Positions 36,177-45,092 of a DNA stretch of 64,000 nt are shown here, in pieces; the stretch's first letter is position 1; each line of letters opens with the position of its first letter. Source of the stretch: Jannaschia maritima. GTDB taxonomy: Bacteria; Pseudomonadota; Alphaproteobacteria; Rhodobacterales; Rhodobacteraceae. The notes under the pieces were generated by a model. It was not told where the DNA came from and searched no databases. It saw only the letters and a list, made by a program, of their open reading frames with translations. Made by a program: the position numbers and the translations under genes. The DNA lies in contig NZ_JARGZA010000009.1 in the NCBI RefSeq assembly GCF_030973515.1, positions 107,596 to 171,595 on the forward strand, given 5' to 3'.

Positions 36177-36277
36177 CGGTTTCCCCCCGGCACTGTACCG
36201 GCCTGCCCTTGACGATGTCGCGGCCTTCGGACCGTCTGTCATCCATCGTCAGGCGTTTCGTCGCGCGGATGCGCGAA

Positions 36278-36299
36278 GGGGCGCGGAATTCCGCGCCCC
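36278..36299 (-). terminator. Perfect palindrome between bztA and bztB, probable attenuator
   Basis: A 22-base perfect palindrome (GGGGCGCGGAA/TTCCGCGCCCC) begins 13 bases after the bztA stop. It has no U-tract. In binding-protein transporter operons such hairpins commonly stabilise the first message or partly stop transcription, raising the binding protein over the membrane subunits. Confidence 0.7.
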
Positions 36300-36312
36300 A
36301 TGCTTGATGTGC

Positions 36313-37332
36313 TTACCGGAAGGGCGGCGAGTAGATCAGGCCGCCATCGGTGTACTGGGCGTTCAGGCCGCGCGCCAGGCCGATGGCCGTGGACTCGCCG
36401 ATGTTGGTGTCGAACACCTCGCCATAGTTGCCGACCGCGGCGATGGCGTTCTTCGCCCAATCGGCGTCGAGACCGATCATCGCGCCCAACTCACCCTCGG
36501 TGCCCAGCAGGCGGTTGATCTCTGGGTTGTCGCCGGGGGACGCCGCCATGTCCTCGACGTTGTCCTGGGTCACGCCCAGCTCTTCCGCCGTGATCATGGC
36601 ATTCAGCGTCCAGCGGACGATATCGGCCCACTCGCTGTCACCGTGACGGACCAGGGGGCCCAGCGGCTCCTTCGAGACGACTTCGGGCAGAATCACGCTG
36701 TCGTCGGGATTCTCGAAACCCGCGCGCTGCGCAGCCAGAGCGGAACGGTCGGTGGTGTACACGTCGCAGGCACCGGCCAGGTACTGCTGCACCGCTTCCG
36801 CGCCCGTCTCGATCGGCACCGGCTCATAGGACATGCCGTTGACCCGGAAGAAGTCCGCGAGGTTCAGCTCGGTCGTGGTGCCGGTCTGGATGCAGACGGT
36901 CGCGCCGTCCAGTTCCGTCGCGGAGGACACGCCGAGGTCGGCGGGGACCATGAAGCCTTGACCATCGTAGTAGTTCACGCCGACGAAGTCGAACTTCAAG
37001 TCGGTATCGCGTGAGAACGTCCACGTGGTGTTCCGCGCGAGCATGTCGATTTCGCCCGACGCCAATGCGGTGAAGCGCGTCTTGCCCGTCGTCGGAACGA
37101 ACTCGACCGCCTCGGGGTCGCCGAGGACGGCGGCGGCGACGGCGCGGCAGACGGCCACGTCGAAGCCCTGCCACACGCCGTTGGCATCGGGCTCGGCGAA
37201 GCCGGGAACGCCGGTGGTCACGCCGCAGTTCAGGGTACCACGCTCCTGCACCTGGTTCAGCGTCTGCGCCTGCGCGCCGATCGCGACCAGGCCGGCGGCG
37301 GCGGCGGTGGCGACGAAGATCGTCTTGTTCAT
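36313..37332 (-). CDS. bztA: Amino acid ABC transporter substrate-binding protein BztA
   Basis: BztA is the periplasmic receptor for acidic amino acids and their amides. The 339-residue protein has a signal peptide (MNKTIFVATAAAAGLVAIGAQA) and the family sequence RGTLNCGVTTGVPGFAEPDANG, WQGFDVAVCRAVAAAVLGD, LARNTTWTFSRDTDLKFDFVGVNYYDGQGFM and DVYTTDRSALAAQR, as in AapJ/BztA. It is the first and probably most strongly expressed gene of bztABCD. Its promoter should lie in the 214 bases between it and the upstream ATP12 gene, where a TTGACC (37467-37462, minus strand) is one weak candidate. Confidence 0.95.
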   Translation of the reverse strand: MNKTIFVATAAAAGLVAIGAQAQTLNQVQERGTLNCGVTTGVPGFAEPDANGVWQGFDVAVCRAVAAAVLGDPEAVEFVPTTGKTRFTALASGEIDMLARNTTWTFSRDTDLKFDFVGVNYYDGQGFMVPADLGVSSATELDGATVCIQTGTTTELNLADFFRVNGMSYEPVPIETGAEAVQQYLAGACDVYTTDRSALAAQRAGFENPDDSVILPEVVSKEPLGPLVRHGDSEWADIVRWTLNAMITAEELGVTQDNVEDMAASPGDNPEINRLLGTEGELGAMIGLDADWAKNAIAAVGNYGEVFDTNIGESTAIGLARGLNAQYTDGGLIYSPPFR

Positions 37333-37546
37333 AGTTACCTCTTCCTATTGGACCGTACGTTTCCGTCCGGCGCCGGGCCGCGTCATGCGCCACCCGGTCA
37401 TTTGCATATGAGGGTGTTCATCCCCCTCACTGGCGGCGAACAAACGAAATGCGACCGGCAAGGTCAAGGTGTAGGGATACAATTCACTCCCCGGTCGCAC
37501 CGACCCTTCCGGGCCACCCGCGCGAGCTGCGATCCGTTACCGGGCG

Positions 37547-38266
37547 TCAGGACGAGCCGTCTTCGATCAGGTGCAGGAACCGGTCCGCCTGGAGGAAGTC
37601 CGCACGCTTCACTGCGACGCGGGCCGCCTCCTCCTCGTCCTCGCCCCACTGAGCGATCTGCCATTCCTCGTCGATGCGCGACAGGTTCCACACCTCCGCC
37701 GCCGGACGATGGCGATGCAGGACGGACAGTCCCAGCACCAAGCTTCCGGTCAGCGTCACGAACTCCGACAGGGCCGTCAGATGCCAGTCCGACAGGGCTT
37801 TCACATGCTCGCGCAGGGTGGCCAGGGCATTCGCCGGCTGCTGGACGGGCATGACGCCCGACGTGACCGCCAGCCGGGCGCCGAGGTCGGCGGCCGCCCA
37901 GTCCAGCATCGGATCCCACGCTTCCGCCTGCTTCGCGACCAGACGTTCCGGGGCTGCCGCGCGATAGCACAGGAGGTCCGTCCCACCATAGCCCGCCAGT
38001 TCCGCTGCGACGGCGTCGTGTTGGGGCCGGACCTTGTCGACCGCGCTGTTGGCGGCCCGCGTCAAAGGCATTGACAGGGGGTCGATGACCTCGCCCTGCG
38101 CGCGCCATTCGGCCGCGATGCCCTCCGCCAACGCAAGCGTCGGGACCGCCAGGACTATCTTCGACGGGGTGTGCACGGGGCGGCCGTCCAGACGAACCGC
38201 GAACGCATCGTCCCGACCCTCGACGGTGGCTTCCGTCCAGAACCGGCGGGCCTTCCACTCGGTCAT
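37547..38266 (-). CDS. ATP12 family F1-ATPase assembly chaperone
   Basis: ATP12 proteins bind the alpha subunit of F1-ATPase during assembly; alphaproteobacteria keep the ancestor of the mitochondrial form. The 239-residue protein has KARRFWTEATVEGRDDAFAVRLDGRPVHTPSK near the start, EWRAQGEVIDPLSMPLTRAANSAVD, and WDPMLDWAAADLGARLAVTSGVMPVQQP in the middle, all typical. The ATG at 38266 overlaps the stop of the pseudouridine synthase gene (ATGA). Confidence 0.92.
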   Translation of the reverse strand: MTEWKARRFWTEATVEGRDDAFAVRLDGRPVHTPSKIVLAVPTLALAEGIAAEWRAQGEVIDPLSMPLTRAANSAVDKVRPQHDAVAAELAGYGGTDLLCYRAAAPERLVAKQAEAWDPMLDWAAADLGARLAVTSGVMPVQQPANALATLREHVKALSDWHLTALSEFVTLTGSLVLGLSVLHRHRPAAEVWNLSRIDEEWQIAQWGEDEEEAARVAVKRADFLQADRFLHLIEDGSS

Positions 38267-39294
38267 CCCGCATCCTCCGCGAAGGGGTCCACGGGAACGT
38301 CGGCGGCGTCCCATCCCAGCATGTCCCAGGTCCGCGCCATGTGGTCCGGCAGGGGCGCGGTCAGATGCAGGCGCGCGCCGGTCACGGGGTGATCCATCGT
38401 CAGGCTGCGCGCGTGCAGGTGCAGCTTGCGGCTGACGTCTCCCCCCAGCATCGCGCCCCAACCGTTGCCCAGGTTCTCCTGGCCAGACCCGCCATACTTG
38501 CCGTCGCCGATGACCGGGTGCCCTATCTCCGCCATATGGGCGCGCAGCTGATGGGTCCGACCCGTCACAGGCACCAGCGCGACCCAGGCCGCCCGCGTCG
38601 CCAGTGCTTGGAGAACGGCATAATCCGTCGTCGCGTTCTTCGCGCCGGGCGTCGTCCGCACCGCGTCGGGAGCGACGGCGTGCATCTTCTCGGCGGATCC
38701 GCCCGCCTTCACCAGGCCATACCGGATCGTGCCCATGCGGGGGCTGGGCTGGCCTGCGACCACGGCCCAGTAGATCTTGCGCGTCTCCCGCTCGCGGAAG
38801 GCGTCCGCGATGGCCGCCGCGGTCGTCCGGTCACGCGCCAGCAGCAGGATGCCGGACGTGTCCCGGTCGAGGCGATGGACCAGACGCGGCGGCTCCGGCT
38901 TGTCCCACTGCAATGCGGAGGACAGCCCGTCGAGATGCCGCGTCTGACCGGACCCGCCCTGCACGGCGATGCCGGGCGGCTTGTTCAGCGCGATGAGATG
39001 GTCGTCCCGGTATAGGACGATGGACCGCATCATCGCGACGTCGTCGTTCGACGCCTTCAGAAGCTTGGGTCGAGTCGGCGCCTGCCCGTCCGGCAGGGGC
39101 GGGACCCGGACGGATTGACCCGGCTGCACGCGCGTGTTCGCCCGGGCGCGCCCACCATCGACGCGGATCTCGCCCTTCCGGCACAACTTCTCGATCGTGC
39201 CTTGGTTGACGTGCGGAAACCGACGGCGCAGCCAGCGGTCCAGCCGTTGATCCCCGTCGTCGGCGCCGACGGTGAGCGTCTGCACCCCGCTCAT
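38263..39294 (-). CDS. RluC/RluD-type 23S rRNA pseudouridine synthase
   Basis: This 343-residue enzyme converts uridines in rRNA to pseudouridine. An S4-like RNA-binding domain occupies the N-terminus (DQRLDRWLRRRFPHVNQGTIEKLCRKGEIRVDG), followed by the catalytic RluA-family domain with the active-site Asp143 in VHRLDRDTSGILLLA and the late motifs GRTHQLRAHMAEIGHPVIGD. An RluC assignment is likely but not certain among RluA-type enzymes. Its start overlaps the fluC stop and its stop overlaps the ATP12 start, both as ATGA. Confidence 0.92.
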   Translation of the reverse strand: MSGVQTLTVGADDGDQRLDRWLRRRFPHVNQGTIEKLCRKGEIRVDGGRARANTRVQPGQSVRVPPLPDGQAPTRPKLLKASNDDVAMMRSIVLYRDDHLIALNKPPGIAVQGGSGQTRHLDGLSSALQWDKPEPPRLVHRLDRDTSGILLLARDRTTAAAIADAFRERETRKIYWAVVAGQPSPRMGTIRYGLVKAGGSAEKMHAVAPDAVRTTPGAKNATTDYAVLQALATRAAWVALVPVTGRTHQLRAHMAEIGHPVIGDGKYGGSGQENLGNGWGAMLGGDVSRKLHLHARSLTMDHPVTGARLHLTAPLPDHMARTWDMLGWDAADVPVDPFAEDAG

Positions 39295-39665
39295 GCCGCC
39301 ACTGCGCGGGCCAGCCAGACGCCGAGGGCCAGGGCAGCCAACGACAACGTCACCGACGCCCCGACATAGGAGGCGGCCAGCCCGCCCTGCCCCCGCTCCC
39401 ACAGTGTCCACGCTTCGAGCGAGAAGGCGGAGAACGTCGTGAACCCGCCAAGGAGGCCCGTCAGGACGAAGGGCTGCCAGGATGCACCGCCGCGGGAGGC
39501 GAACCATGTCGCAAACGACCCCATCAGCAACGATCCCAGCACGTTCACCGTCAGGACACCCACGGGAAACGCCTGTCCGGGCCGCGTCAACGTCGCCCCG
39601 ATGCCGAACCGCAGGGCGGACCCGATGGCCCCGCCTAGGGCGACCTGCATCATCGAGACGATCAT
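39291..39665 (-). CDS. crcB: Fluoride ion exporter FluC/CrcB
   Basis: FluC forms a dual-topology dimeric channel that exports fluoride. The 124-residue protein has four hydrophobic segments with GGAIGSALRFGIG, the TLTVNVLGSLLMG-type segment (VGVLTVNVLGSLLMGSF) and GLLGGFTTFSAFSLE, which contains the fluoride-lining Phe/Thr/Ser residues. I chose the ATG at 39665, which gives the normal family length; a TTG at 39701 overlapping the rarA stop would add 12 residues. No fluoride riboswitch was noticed upstream. Confidence 0.93.
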   Translation of the reverse strand: MIVSMMQVALGGAIGSALRFGIGATLTRPGQAFPVGVLTVNVLGSLLMGSFATWFASRGGASWQPFVLTGLLGGFTTFSAFSLEAWTLWERGQGGLAASYVGASVTLSLAALALGVWLARAVAA

Positions 39666-39697
39666 GGCCCGTCCTGTCTTCCCGTGCCGCGTCGCTG

Positions 39698-41020
39698 TCA
39701 ACCGCGCCGCTTCTCACGCTGCTGGACGAACCAGTCCAACCGGCGGCCCAGTTCGCGTTCGTATCCCCGGTCCACGGGGACATAGAAGACGGGACGGCGC
39801 ATTCCGTCGGGGAAGTAGTTCTGCCCCGAGAATCCATCCGCCGCGTCATGGTCATAGGCGTATCCGAACCCGTAGCCTTGGTCCTTCATCATCTTGGTAG
39901 GGGCGTTCAGGATGTGCTTGGGCGGCGGCTCAGACCCGTGTTCCGCCGCCGCCTTCATCGCGGCCTTGTAGGCCGCATAGCCCGCGTTCGACTTCGGCGC
40001 CAGCGCGAGATAGAGGACGGCGTTCGCCAATGCCTGCTCCCCTTCCGGGCTGCCCAGCCGTTCGTACGTCTCCCACGCCTGGAGGCAGACCCCCTGCGCC
40101 TGCGGCTCGGCCAAACCGATGTCCTCCACCGCCATGCGGGTGATGCGCCGGGCGAGATAGCGCGGATCCTCCCCCCCCTTCAGCATCCGCGCGAGCCAGT
40201 ACAATGCGGCGTCCGGATCGGACCCCCGGACCGCCTTGTGCAACGCCGAGATCAGGTTGTAGTGCGCGTCACCCGCTTTGTCGTACTGCGTGGCCCGCCG
40301 CTGCAGCCGCTTCGACAGCCCCCGCCGGTCGATGGGGATCGCGGCGTCCCAGCCCGCCACCTGCTCGATCAGGTTCAGCAAGGCGCGGCCGTCGCCGTCT
40401 GCCATGTCCTGCAAGGCGTCGCGTGCAGGTCCGTCCAGCGGAAGCTTGCGACCCAGCATCCGTTCCGCCCGCTGCATCAGCAGTTCGGTGTCGCGCGGCT
40501 TCAACCGATCCAGCACCAGGACCTGTGCGCGCGACATCAGGGCGGCGTTCAGTTCGAATGATGGATTCTCGGTCGTGGCGCCGACCAAGGTGATCGTGCC
40601 GTCTTCCATGTGGGGCAGGAAACCGTCCTGCTGCGCCTTGTTGAAGCGATGGATCTCGTCGACGAACAGCAACGTGCCTTGCCCGTCCTGACGGCGCAGG
40701 CGCGCCGCGTCGAACACCTTCCGCAGATCGGCGACCCCCGTGAAGATCGCCGAGATCTGCACGAACCGCAGTCCCGTCCTGTCCGCGAGCAAGCGGGCGA
40801 TCGTCGTCTTGCCGACGCCCGGCGGCCCCCACAGGATCAGGCTGGGCAGATGGCCGTCCAGCATCGCGGTGAGCGCGCCGTCAGGCCCCAGGAGATGCGT
40901 CTGGCCGATCACCTCCTCCAATGTGGCCGGACGAAGACGCTCCGCCAGGGGAGCCCCCGATGAAGCGGATGCATCTTCCGTCGTTCGCGTCGCGGGGGTC
41001 ATGTCGAACAGGTCGGCCAT
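39698..41020 (-). CDS. rarA: Replication-associated recombination protein RarA (MgsA)
   Basis: RarA is a clamp-loader-like AAA+ ATPase acting at stalled replication forks. The 440-residue protein has PLAERLRPATLEEVIGQTHLLG, Walker A GPPGVGKTT at residues 65-73, Walker B LLFVDEIHRFNKAQQD, sensor region GATTENPSFELNAALMSRA, and the C-terminal tetramerisation part with YLALAPKSNAGYAAY and YFPDGM. Length is normal. It is the first gene of a rarA-fluC-rluC-ATP12 run on the minus strand. Confidence 0.96.
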   Translation of the reverse strand: MADLFDMTPATRTTEDASASSGAPLAERLRPATLEEVIGQTHLLGPDGALTAMLDGHLPSLILWGPPGVGKTTIARLLADRTGLRFVQISAIFTGVADLRKVFDAARLRRQDGQGTLLFVDEIHRFNKAQQDGFLPHMEDGTITLVGATTENPSFELNAALMSRAQVLVLDRLKPRDTELLMQRAERMLGRKLPLDGPARDALQDMADGDGRALLNLIEQVAGWDAAIPIDRRGLSKRLQRRATQYDKAGDAHYNLISALHKAVRGSDPDAALYWLARMLKGGEDPRYLARRITRMAVEDIGLAEPQAQGVCLQAWETYERLGSPEGEQALANAVLYLALAPKSNAGYAAYKAAMKAAAEHGSEPPPKHILNAPTKMMKDQGYGFGYAYDHDAADGFSGQNYFPDGMRRPVFYVPVDRGYERELGRRLDWFVQQREKRRG

Positions 41021-41073
41021 GACCCCAAGTTAGGCAGGAAAACCCTTTCTGGGAAGGGGTCCGAGGGGCCGCG

Positions 41074-41664
41074 TCAATGCATCTTCGTCTGCATCGAGAT
41101 CGTGACGGCCACGGAGTCGGATCCGCCGATATCGCGGACGGGGCCGGCGGGGCGACAGTCCAGTCCAACGCGCCGCGCGAGACGCGGCCCGCTGGCGGGA
41201 ATCAATCCGATCAGGCTGGTCGCACCCAGTTCGCGGGCGGACTGAACCATGGAACCGATCAATTGCAACTGCACCCGCGTGCGGTCACAGGCCGGAACGT
41301 CGTCGCAAACGAAGACCCGGCTGCTTTCCCATATGTGGGGGGCAATGGGCGCATTGCCGAACAGGATGTCGCGCGGAATGGTGTCCAGAAGGCCCAGCTG
41401 CGCGTCGCGGATCATATAGCTGTAGATCCCGCATCGATGCGTCGTCGGCGTCAGTCGGACGCCCGCCTTGATGCCGCCCAGATCGTCGTGGACCGCGACC
41501 CAACGGCTTGCGGGGGTGTCGTACTGATCGAACTCCATGCCGTCGGCGGCCGGCAGATCCCAATGGGCCTGCTCGATGAAGGTTCGGTGGCGTGCACGCA
41601 GCAGGTTGGCGAAGAGCCGGCCATGCGAATGTATGTTGTCGAAGGAAAGTGTCGTCGTCTGCAA
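41074..41664 (-). CDS. Acyl-homoserine-lactone synthase, LuxI family, TTG start
   Basis: This 196-residue protein makes an N-acyl homoserine lactone signal from SAM and an acyl donor. LuxI family landmarks are present: RARHRTFIEQAHWDLP, the acidic cluster MEFDQYDTP, GGIKAGVRLTPTT, and WESSRVFVCDD, matching the conserved Arg/Phe/Trp, Glu/Asp/Asp, Arg and Glu-Arg positions. The start is a TTG at 41664, strongly supported by AGGAGGGA six bases upstream and by the absence of an early ATG. It follows the LuxR-type regulator by 76 bases on the same strand, so the two form a tandem R-I pair. Confidence 0.9.
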   Translation of the reverse strand: MQTTTLSFDNIHSHGRLFANLLRARHRTFIEQAHWDLPAADGMEFDQYDTPASRWVAVHDDLGGIKAGVRLTPTTHRCGIYSYMIRDAQLGLLDTIPRDILFGNAPIAPHIWESSRVFVCDDVPACDRTRVQLQLIGSMVQSARELGATSLIGLIPASGPRLARRVGLDCRPAGPVRDIGGSDSVAVTISMQTKMH

Positions 41665-41740
41665 GGCAAGTCCCTCCTATGCCCCTGGTCCCGTCCCAAT
41701 GGCCGCTGCGTTCTCCCGATGTCGTTGAACAGTCAGGTCG

Positions 41741-42355
41741 TCAGAACAACCTGTACTCCCTCGCCATTCTCAACGCTTCGTCCGTCGTTTCCACGCCCAG
41801 CGTTTGCCGGGCCGACGAGAGGCGCCGCGTTAGCGCACCCTCGGTAATTCCCAATGCGGCCGCGGCACCGGGCTGGCTGTCGCCCAACGCCACCGCGCGC
41901 AACGCATCGACCATGGGTGCGCTCAGGTCGTCGGGGGGCCGGGTCACTGCATGAAGGTCGGCAGCCACGGCCTGGATCTCCGCGATCTCCGCGTCGGAGA
42001 ACTCGCGGTCCGTCCGGGCTGCGCCGACGACGCTGCGGGAGGTGATCTTTCCGCAGGACACCACGACACCATAGGTCAGGCCATGTTCCTGCGCCTGCCG
42101 GAGGATGCCGAACGGGTCGGGAAGGGTGATCGCGCTCCACCGGATGGCGCCAGTCTGGGATATGCCCCAGAAGACCAGGGGATCGCGCAGGCCGAAGTTG
42201 TTGCTGCTGTATCGATCTTGCCAAGCCCGCGGATAGGTCGACCGAAAGAAGAGCGGCGCCGCGAAGCGGATATGCAGCCCGGCACTGAACCCCGAGGGGG
42301 CAAGCTGTTCCAGGCTCTGCATGTGACGGTGCATCAGACTTCGGCTCTCGGACAT
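41741..42355 (-). CDS. LuxR-family autoinducer-binding transcriptional regulator
   Basis: This 204-residue protein has an N-terminal autoinducer-binding domain (RSTYPRAWQDRYSSNNFGLRDPLVFWG, with GAIRWSAITLPDP and SCGKITSRSVVGAARTDREFSDAEI) and a C-terminal LuxR-type helix-turn-helix (GDSQPGAAAALGITEGALTR, then ARQTLGVETTDEAL). It is expected to sense the product of the adjacent LuxI-type synthase. I chose the ATG at 42355; the reading from 42400 adds a Ser/Thr-rich stretch without family support. In Rhodobacter capsulatus the equivalent gtaR-gtaI pair controls GTA production; whether that holds here is inference. Confidence 0.9.
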   Translation of the reverse strand: MSESRSLMHRHMQSLEQLAPSGFSAGLHIRFAAPLFFRSTYPRAWQDRYSSNNFGLRDPLVFWGISQTGAIRWSAITLPDPFGILRQAQEHGLTYGVVVSCGKITSRSVVGAARTDREFSDAEIAEIQAVAADLHAVTRPPDDLSAPMVDALRAVALGDSQPGAAAALGITEGALTRRLSSARQTLGVETTDEALRMAREYRLF

Positions 42356-42444
42356 GACGTTTGGGGACCCCGTATGCGACGACGTGGTCCGGCTGCCCAT
42401 CCGTTACACGACGAAGGTGGTTAACGAATCATGAACGCGTCAGG

Positions 42445-42482
42445 CGACGTAGCGGCAGGCTGATCGGACTGCCTCTACGTCG
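42445..42482. promoter_or_regulatory. 38-base inverted repeat upstream of the luxR-type gene
   Basis: CGACGTAG and CTACGTCG pair perfectly, followed inward after one mismatch by GGCAG/CTGCC, around a 10-base loop. It lies 90 bases before the LuxR-type start and 66 bases past the rplQ terminator. It may be a binding site for a dimeric regulator or a leader hairpin. It does not match a classic 20-base lux box. Confidence 0.5.
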
Positions 42483-42547
42483 GAATTGCCATCCCGAAAG
42501 TCCAGAGGCGGGAAGGTCGCGCCCATCTCTTCGAACCAGAACGACGA

Positions 42548-42572
42548 AGCCCCGGCCGCATTGGCCGGGGCT
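42548..42572 (-). terminator. Terminator of the ribosomal superoperon after rplQ
   Basis: AGCCCCGGCC and GGCCGGGGCT form a perfect 10-base stem with a 5-base loop 26 bases past the rplQ stop. On the minus strand the tail is TCGTCGTTCT. A near-identical element (stem plus TTCGTCGT tail) lies at 57967-57987. Confidence 0.8.
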
Positions 42573-42598
42573 CCACGGGCAAGGTCCGACACCGGACG

Positions 42599-43018
42599 TC
42601 ACCCGTCGACGGCATCCTCGGCTTCCACCCTGGCGCGATCCGCCGCGCCCTTCGCGTCCACGTCGCGATCGACGAACTCGATGATCGCCATGGGCGCCAT
42701 ATCGCCATAACGGAATCCGGCTTTCAGCACGCGGACATAGCCACCGTTCCGGTCCGCATAACGCGGTCCGATCACGTCCATCAGCTTGGCAACGGCCGCA
42801 TCGTCGTGCAGGCGGGACGCCAGCAGGCGGCGGGCATGCAGGTCGCCCCGCTTGGCCAGGGTCACCATCTTCTCTACGATGGGGCGCAGTTCCTTCGCCT
42901 TCGGAAGGGTCGTCTTGATCTGCTCGTGCTCCACCAGGCTGGCGGACATGTTCTTGAACAGCGACTTGCGATGTTCGTGGGTGCGGTTCAGGCGGCGATA
43001 GCCGCGGGCATGACGCAT
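42599..43018 (-). CDS. rplQ: 50S ribosomal protein L17
   Basis: L17 is a large-subunit protein encoded last in the alpha operon. The 139-residue sequence begins [20 protein letters not shown] and continues with [29 protein letters not shown], the family core. The C-terminal tail ([13 protein letters not shown]) is the usual acidic extension in alphaproteobacteria. It follows rpoA after 158 bases that hold two hairpins (43049-43071 and 43139-43160), and is followed by a clear terminator. Confidence 0.98.
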   Translation of the reverse strand: MRHARGYRRLNRTHEHRKSLFKNMSASLVEHEQIKTTLPKAKELRPIVEKMVTLAKRGDLHARRLLASRLHDDAAVAKLMDVIGPRYADRNGGYVRVLKAGFRYGDMAPMAIIEFVDRDVDAKGAADRARVEAEDAVDG

Positions 43019-43176
43019 GGGTTTTCTCCGTCAGATTATGCTTTGTCCGGCGATCCTGCGTTGGGATCGCCTCCTTGTTGGGGCACCACGCCCGGTCTGC
43101 TCGACGTAGCAGGTCCGACGTTGCGCCGGACCCGTCGGGCCCCGGGGGGAGACCCGGGGCTCGATCAAAGGACGTC

Positions 43177-44193
43177 TCAGAAGTTGTCTTCGAACTTCTT
43201 CGCCAGATCCTCGATGTTCTCGGGCGGCCAATCGACGATGTCCATGCCTAGATGCAGGCCCATTCCGGACAGCACCTCCTTGATCTCGTTCAAGGACTTC
43301 CGGCCGAAGTTCGGGGTGCGCAGCATCTCGGCCTCGGTCTTCTGGATCAGGTCGCCGATGTAGACGATGTTGTCGTTCTTAAGGCAGTTCGCGGACCGCA
43401 CCGACAGTTCCAGCTCGTCCACCTTCTTCAGCAGTAGCGGATTGAACTCCAGGTCATCGGCATCGTCACCGGACCGCGCCGCCTCGGGCTCGTCGAAGTT
43501 GACGAAGACCTGCAACTGGTCCTGCAGGATGCGCGCGGCATAGGCGACCGCATCGTCCGGCGTGACCGAGCCGTCGGTCTCGATCTTCATCGTCAGCTTG
43601 TCGTAGTCGAGTACCTGACCTTCGCGCGTTGGCGTCACCTCGTAGGATACGCGGCGGACGGGCGAATAGATTGCGTCGATCGGCACCAAACCGATGGGCG
43701 CGTCTTCGGGCTTGTTACGGTCGGCGGACACGTAACCTTTACCAGTCTCAACCGTCAGTTCCATATAGAGGTCGGCGCCGTCATCCAGGTGACAGATGAC
43801 GTGGTCGCGATTCAGCACCTCGATGCCCGCGCTCTCGCTGATGTCGCCCGCGGTGACGACCATCGGTCCCTTGGCCTGTACGGTGACGCGCTTTGGTCCC
43901 TCGACCTCCATCTTGAGGCTGACGCCCTTCAGGTTCAGCACGATGTCGGTCACGTCCTCGCGGACGCCCGATACGCTGCTGAACTCGTGCAGGACGTTGT
44001 CGATCTGCACGCTCGTGATCGCCGCGCCCTGCAACGACGACAGCAGCACGCGACGCAGCGCGTTGCCCAGCGTCAGACCGAAACCGCGCTCCAACGGTTC
44101 GGCCGTGACGGTGGCCTGACGGGCGGGATTGTTTCCCGGCTTAACGTCGAGTTGCGCGGGCTTAATAAGCTCTTGCCAGTTCTTGTGGATCAT
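43177..44193 (-). CDS. rpoA: DNA-directed RNA polymerase alpha subunit
   Basis: RpoA dimerises to nucleate RNA polymerase assembly and its C-terminal domain touches DNA and activators. The 338-residue protein has the N-terminal domain signature ([25 protein letters not shown] near residues 30-55) and the C-terminal domain with [25 protein letters not shown] and [17 protein letters not shown]. The ATG at 44193 ([10 protein letters not shown]) fits the family; the longer reading to 44256 does not. Length is standard for alphaproteobacteria. Confidence 0.98.
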   Translation of the reverse strand: MIHKNWQELIKPAQLDVKPGNNPARQATVTAEPLERGFGLTLGNALRRVLLSSLQGAAITSVQIDNVLHEFSSVSGVREDVTDIVLNLKGVSLKMEVEGPKRVTVQAKGPMVVTAGDISESAGIEVLNRDHVICHLDDGADLYMELTVETGKGYVSADRNKPEDAPIGLVPIDAIYSPVRRVSYEVTPTREGQVLDYDKLTMKIETDGSVTPDDAVAYAARILQDQLQVFVNFDEPEAARSGDDADDLEFNPLLLKKVDELELSVRSANCLKNDNIVYIGDLIQKTEAEMLRTPNFGRKSLNEIKEVLSGMGLHLGMDIVDWPPENIEDLAKKFEDNF

Positions 44194-44312
44194 GCCCAAT
44201 CCCTCCATTCCCATCCGGCGGGGGCGTCTGCCGGAATCCCGAGGTTGAAACGGCACGTCGGGACCGCGCGACGCGGCCCCGGCGAATGCGGTGCGGTTCG
44301 AATGGTCCGCGC

Positions 44313-44708
44313 TCAGACGCGGCGGCGCTTCGGCGGGCGGACCCCGTTATGTGAGATCGGCGTAACGTCACGGATCGCCGTGATCTGCAGGCCCAGCGCC
44401 GCCAGGGCGCGCAAGGCAGATTCGCGACCCGAGCCGGGACCCTGAACCTCGACCTCCAGAGACTTCATCCCGTGCTCCTGCGCCTTGCGGCCCGCGTCCT
44501 CCGCCGCCATCTGGGCGGCATAGGGCGTCGACTTGCGCGACCCTTTGAACCCCATCGTGCCAGCAGACGACCAAGAGATCGCATTGCCCTGCACGTCGGA
44601 GATCAGGATCTTCGTATTGTTGAACGACGAGTTCACATGCGCCACGCCGGTGGCGATGTTCTTGCGTTCCTTGCGGCGGGGGGCCGCACGGCGAGTATCA
44701 CGTGCCAT
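44313..44708 (-). CDS. rpsK: 30S ribosomal protein S11
   Basis: S11 forms part of the platform of the small subunit. The 131-residue protein has [40 protein letters not shown] and the C-terminal [16 protein letters not shown], all invariant features. It lies 15 bases after rpsM and 119 bases before rpoA. Confidence 0.98.
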   Translation of the reverse strand: MARDTRRAAPRRKERKNIATGVAHVNSSFNNTKILISDVQGNAISWSSAGTMGFKGSRKSTPYAAQMAAEDAGRKAQEHGMKSLEVEVQGPGSGRESALRALAALGLQITAIRDVTPISHNGVRPPKRRRV

Positions 44709-44723
44709 GTCCTATGCCCTCCC

Positions 44724-45092
44724 TTACTTCTTCTTGCCGGCAATGGCCTTCGCGGGGCCCTTGCGCGTGCGTGCATTGGTATGTGTGCGTTGGCCCCGGA
44801 CCGGCAGGTTCCGGCGATGGCGCAGACCACGGTAGCACCCCAAATCCATCAAGCGCTTGACGTTCATCTGCGTTTCGCGGCGCAGGTCGCCCTCGACCGT
44901 CAGGTTCGCGTCGATATACTCGCGCAGTTGCAGGACTTCCTGGTCGGACAGTTCGTTCACACGACGGCTCGGGTCGATGCCCACCGCCTCGCAAACCTGC
45001 TTGGCCGCGCTTTGCCCGATTCCGGTGATGTATGTCAGGGCAATCGGAACCCGCTTGCCCGTGGGGATGTTAACGCCAGCGATACGTGCCAA
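44724..45092 (-). CDS. rpsM: 30S ribosomal protein S13, TTG start
   Basis: S13 sits in the head of the small subunit and contacts tRNA. The 122-residue protein begins [25 protein letters not shown] after the initiator and ends [15 protein letters not shown], as expected. The initiation codon is TTG (45092-45090), preceded by AAGGAAA; the family N-terminus leaves no other choice. A TTG start in an essential ribosomal gene is unusual and may hold down its translation. It follows adk by 203 bases, the longest gap in this part of the operon, where TTGACA and TTGACG (45274-45249, minus strand) could mark a promoter. Confidence 0.97.
   Translation of the reverse strand: MARIAGVNIPTGKRVPIALTYITGIGQSAAKQVCEAVGIDPSRRVNELSDQEVLQLREYIDANLTVEGDLRRETQMNVKRLMDLGCYRGLRHRRNLPVRGQRTHTNARTRKGPAKAIAGKKK

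Noticed and set aside
41665..41740. lux box between the luxR-type and luxI-type genes
   Set aside because: I looked for a 18-20 base inverted repeat of the ACCTG...CAGGT type and found only one ACCTG arm without a partner.
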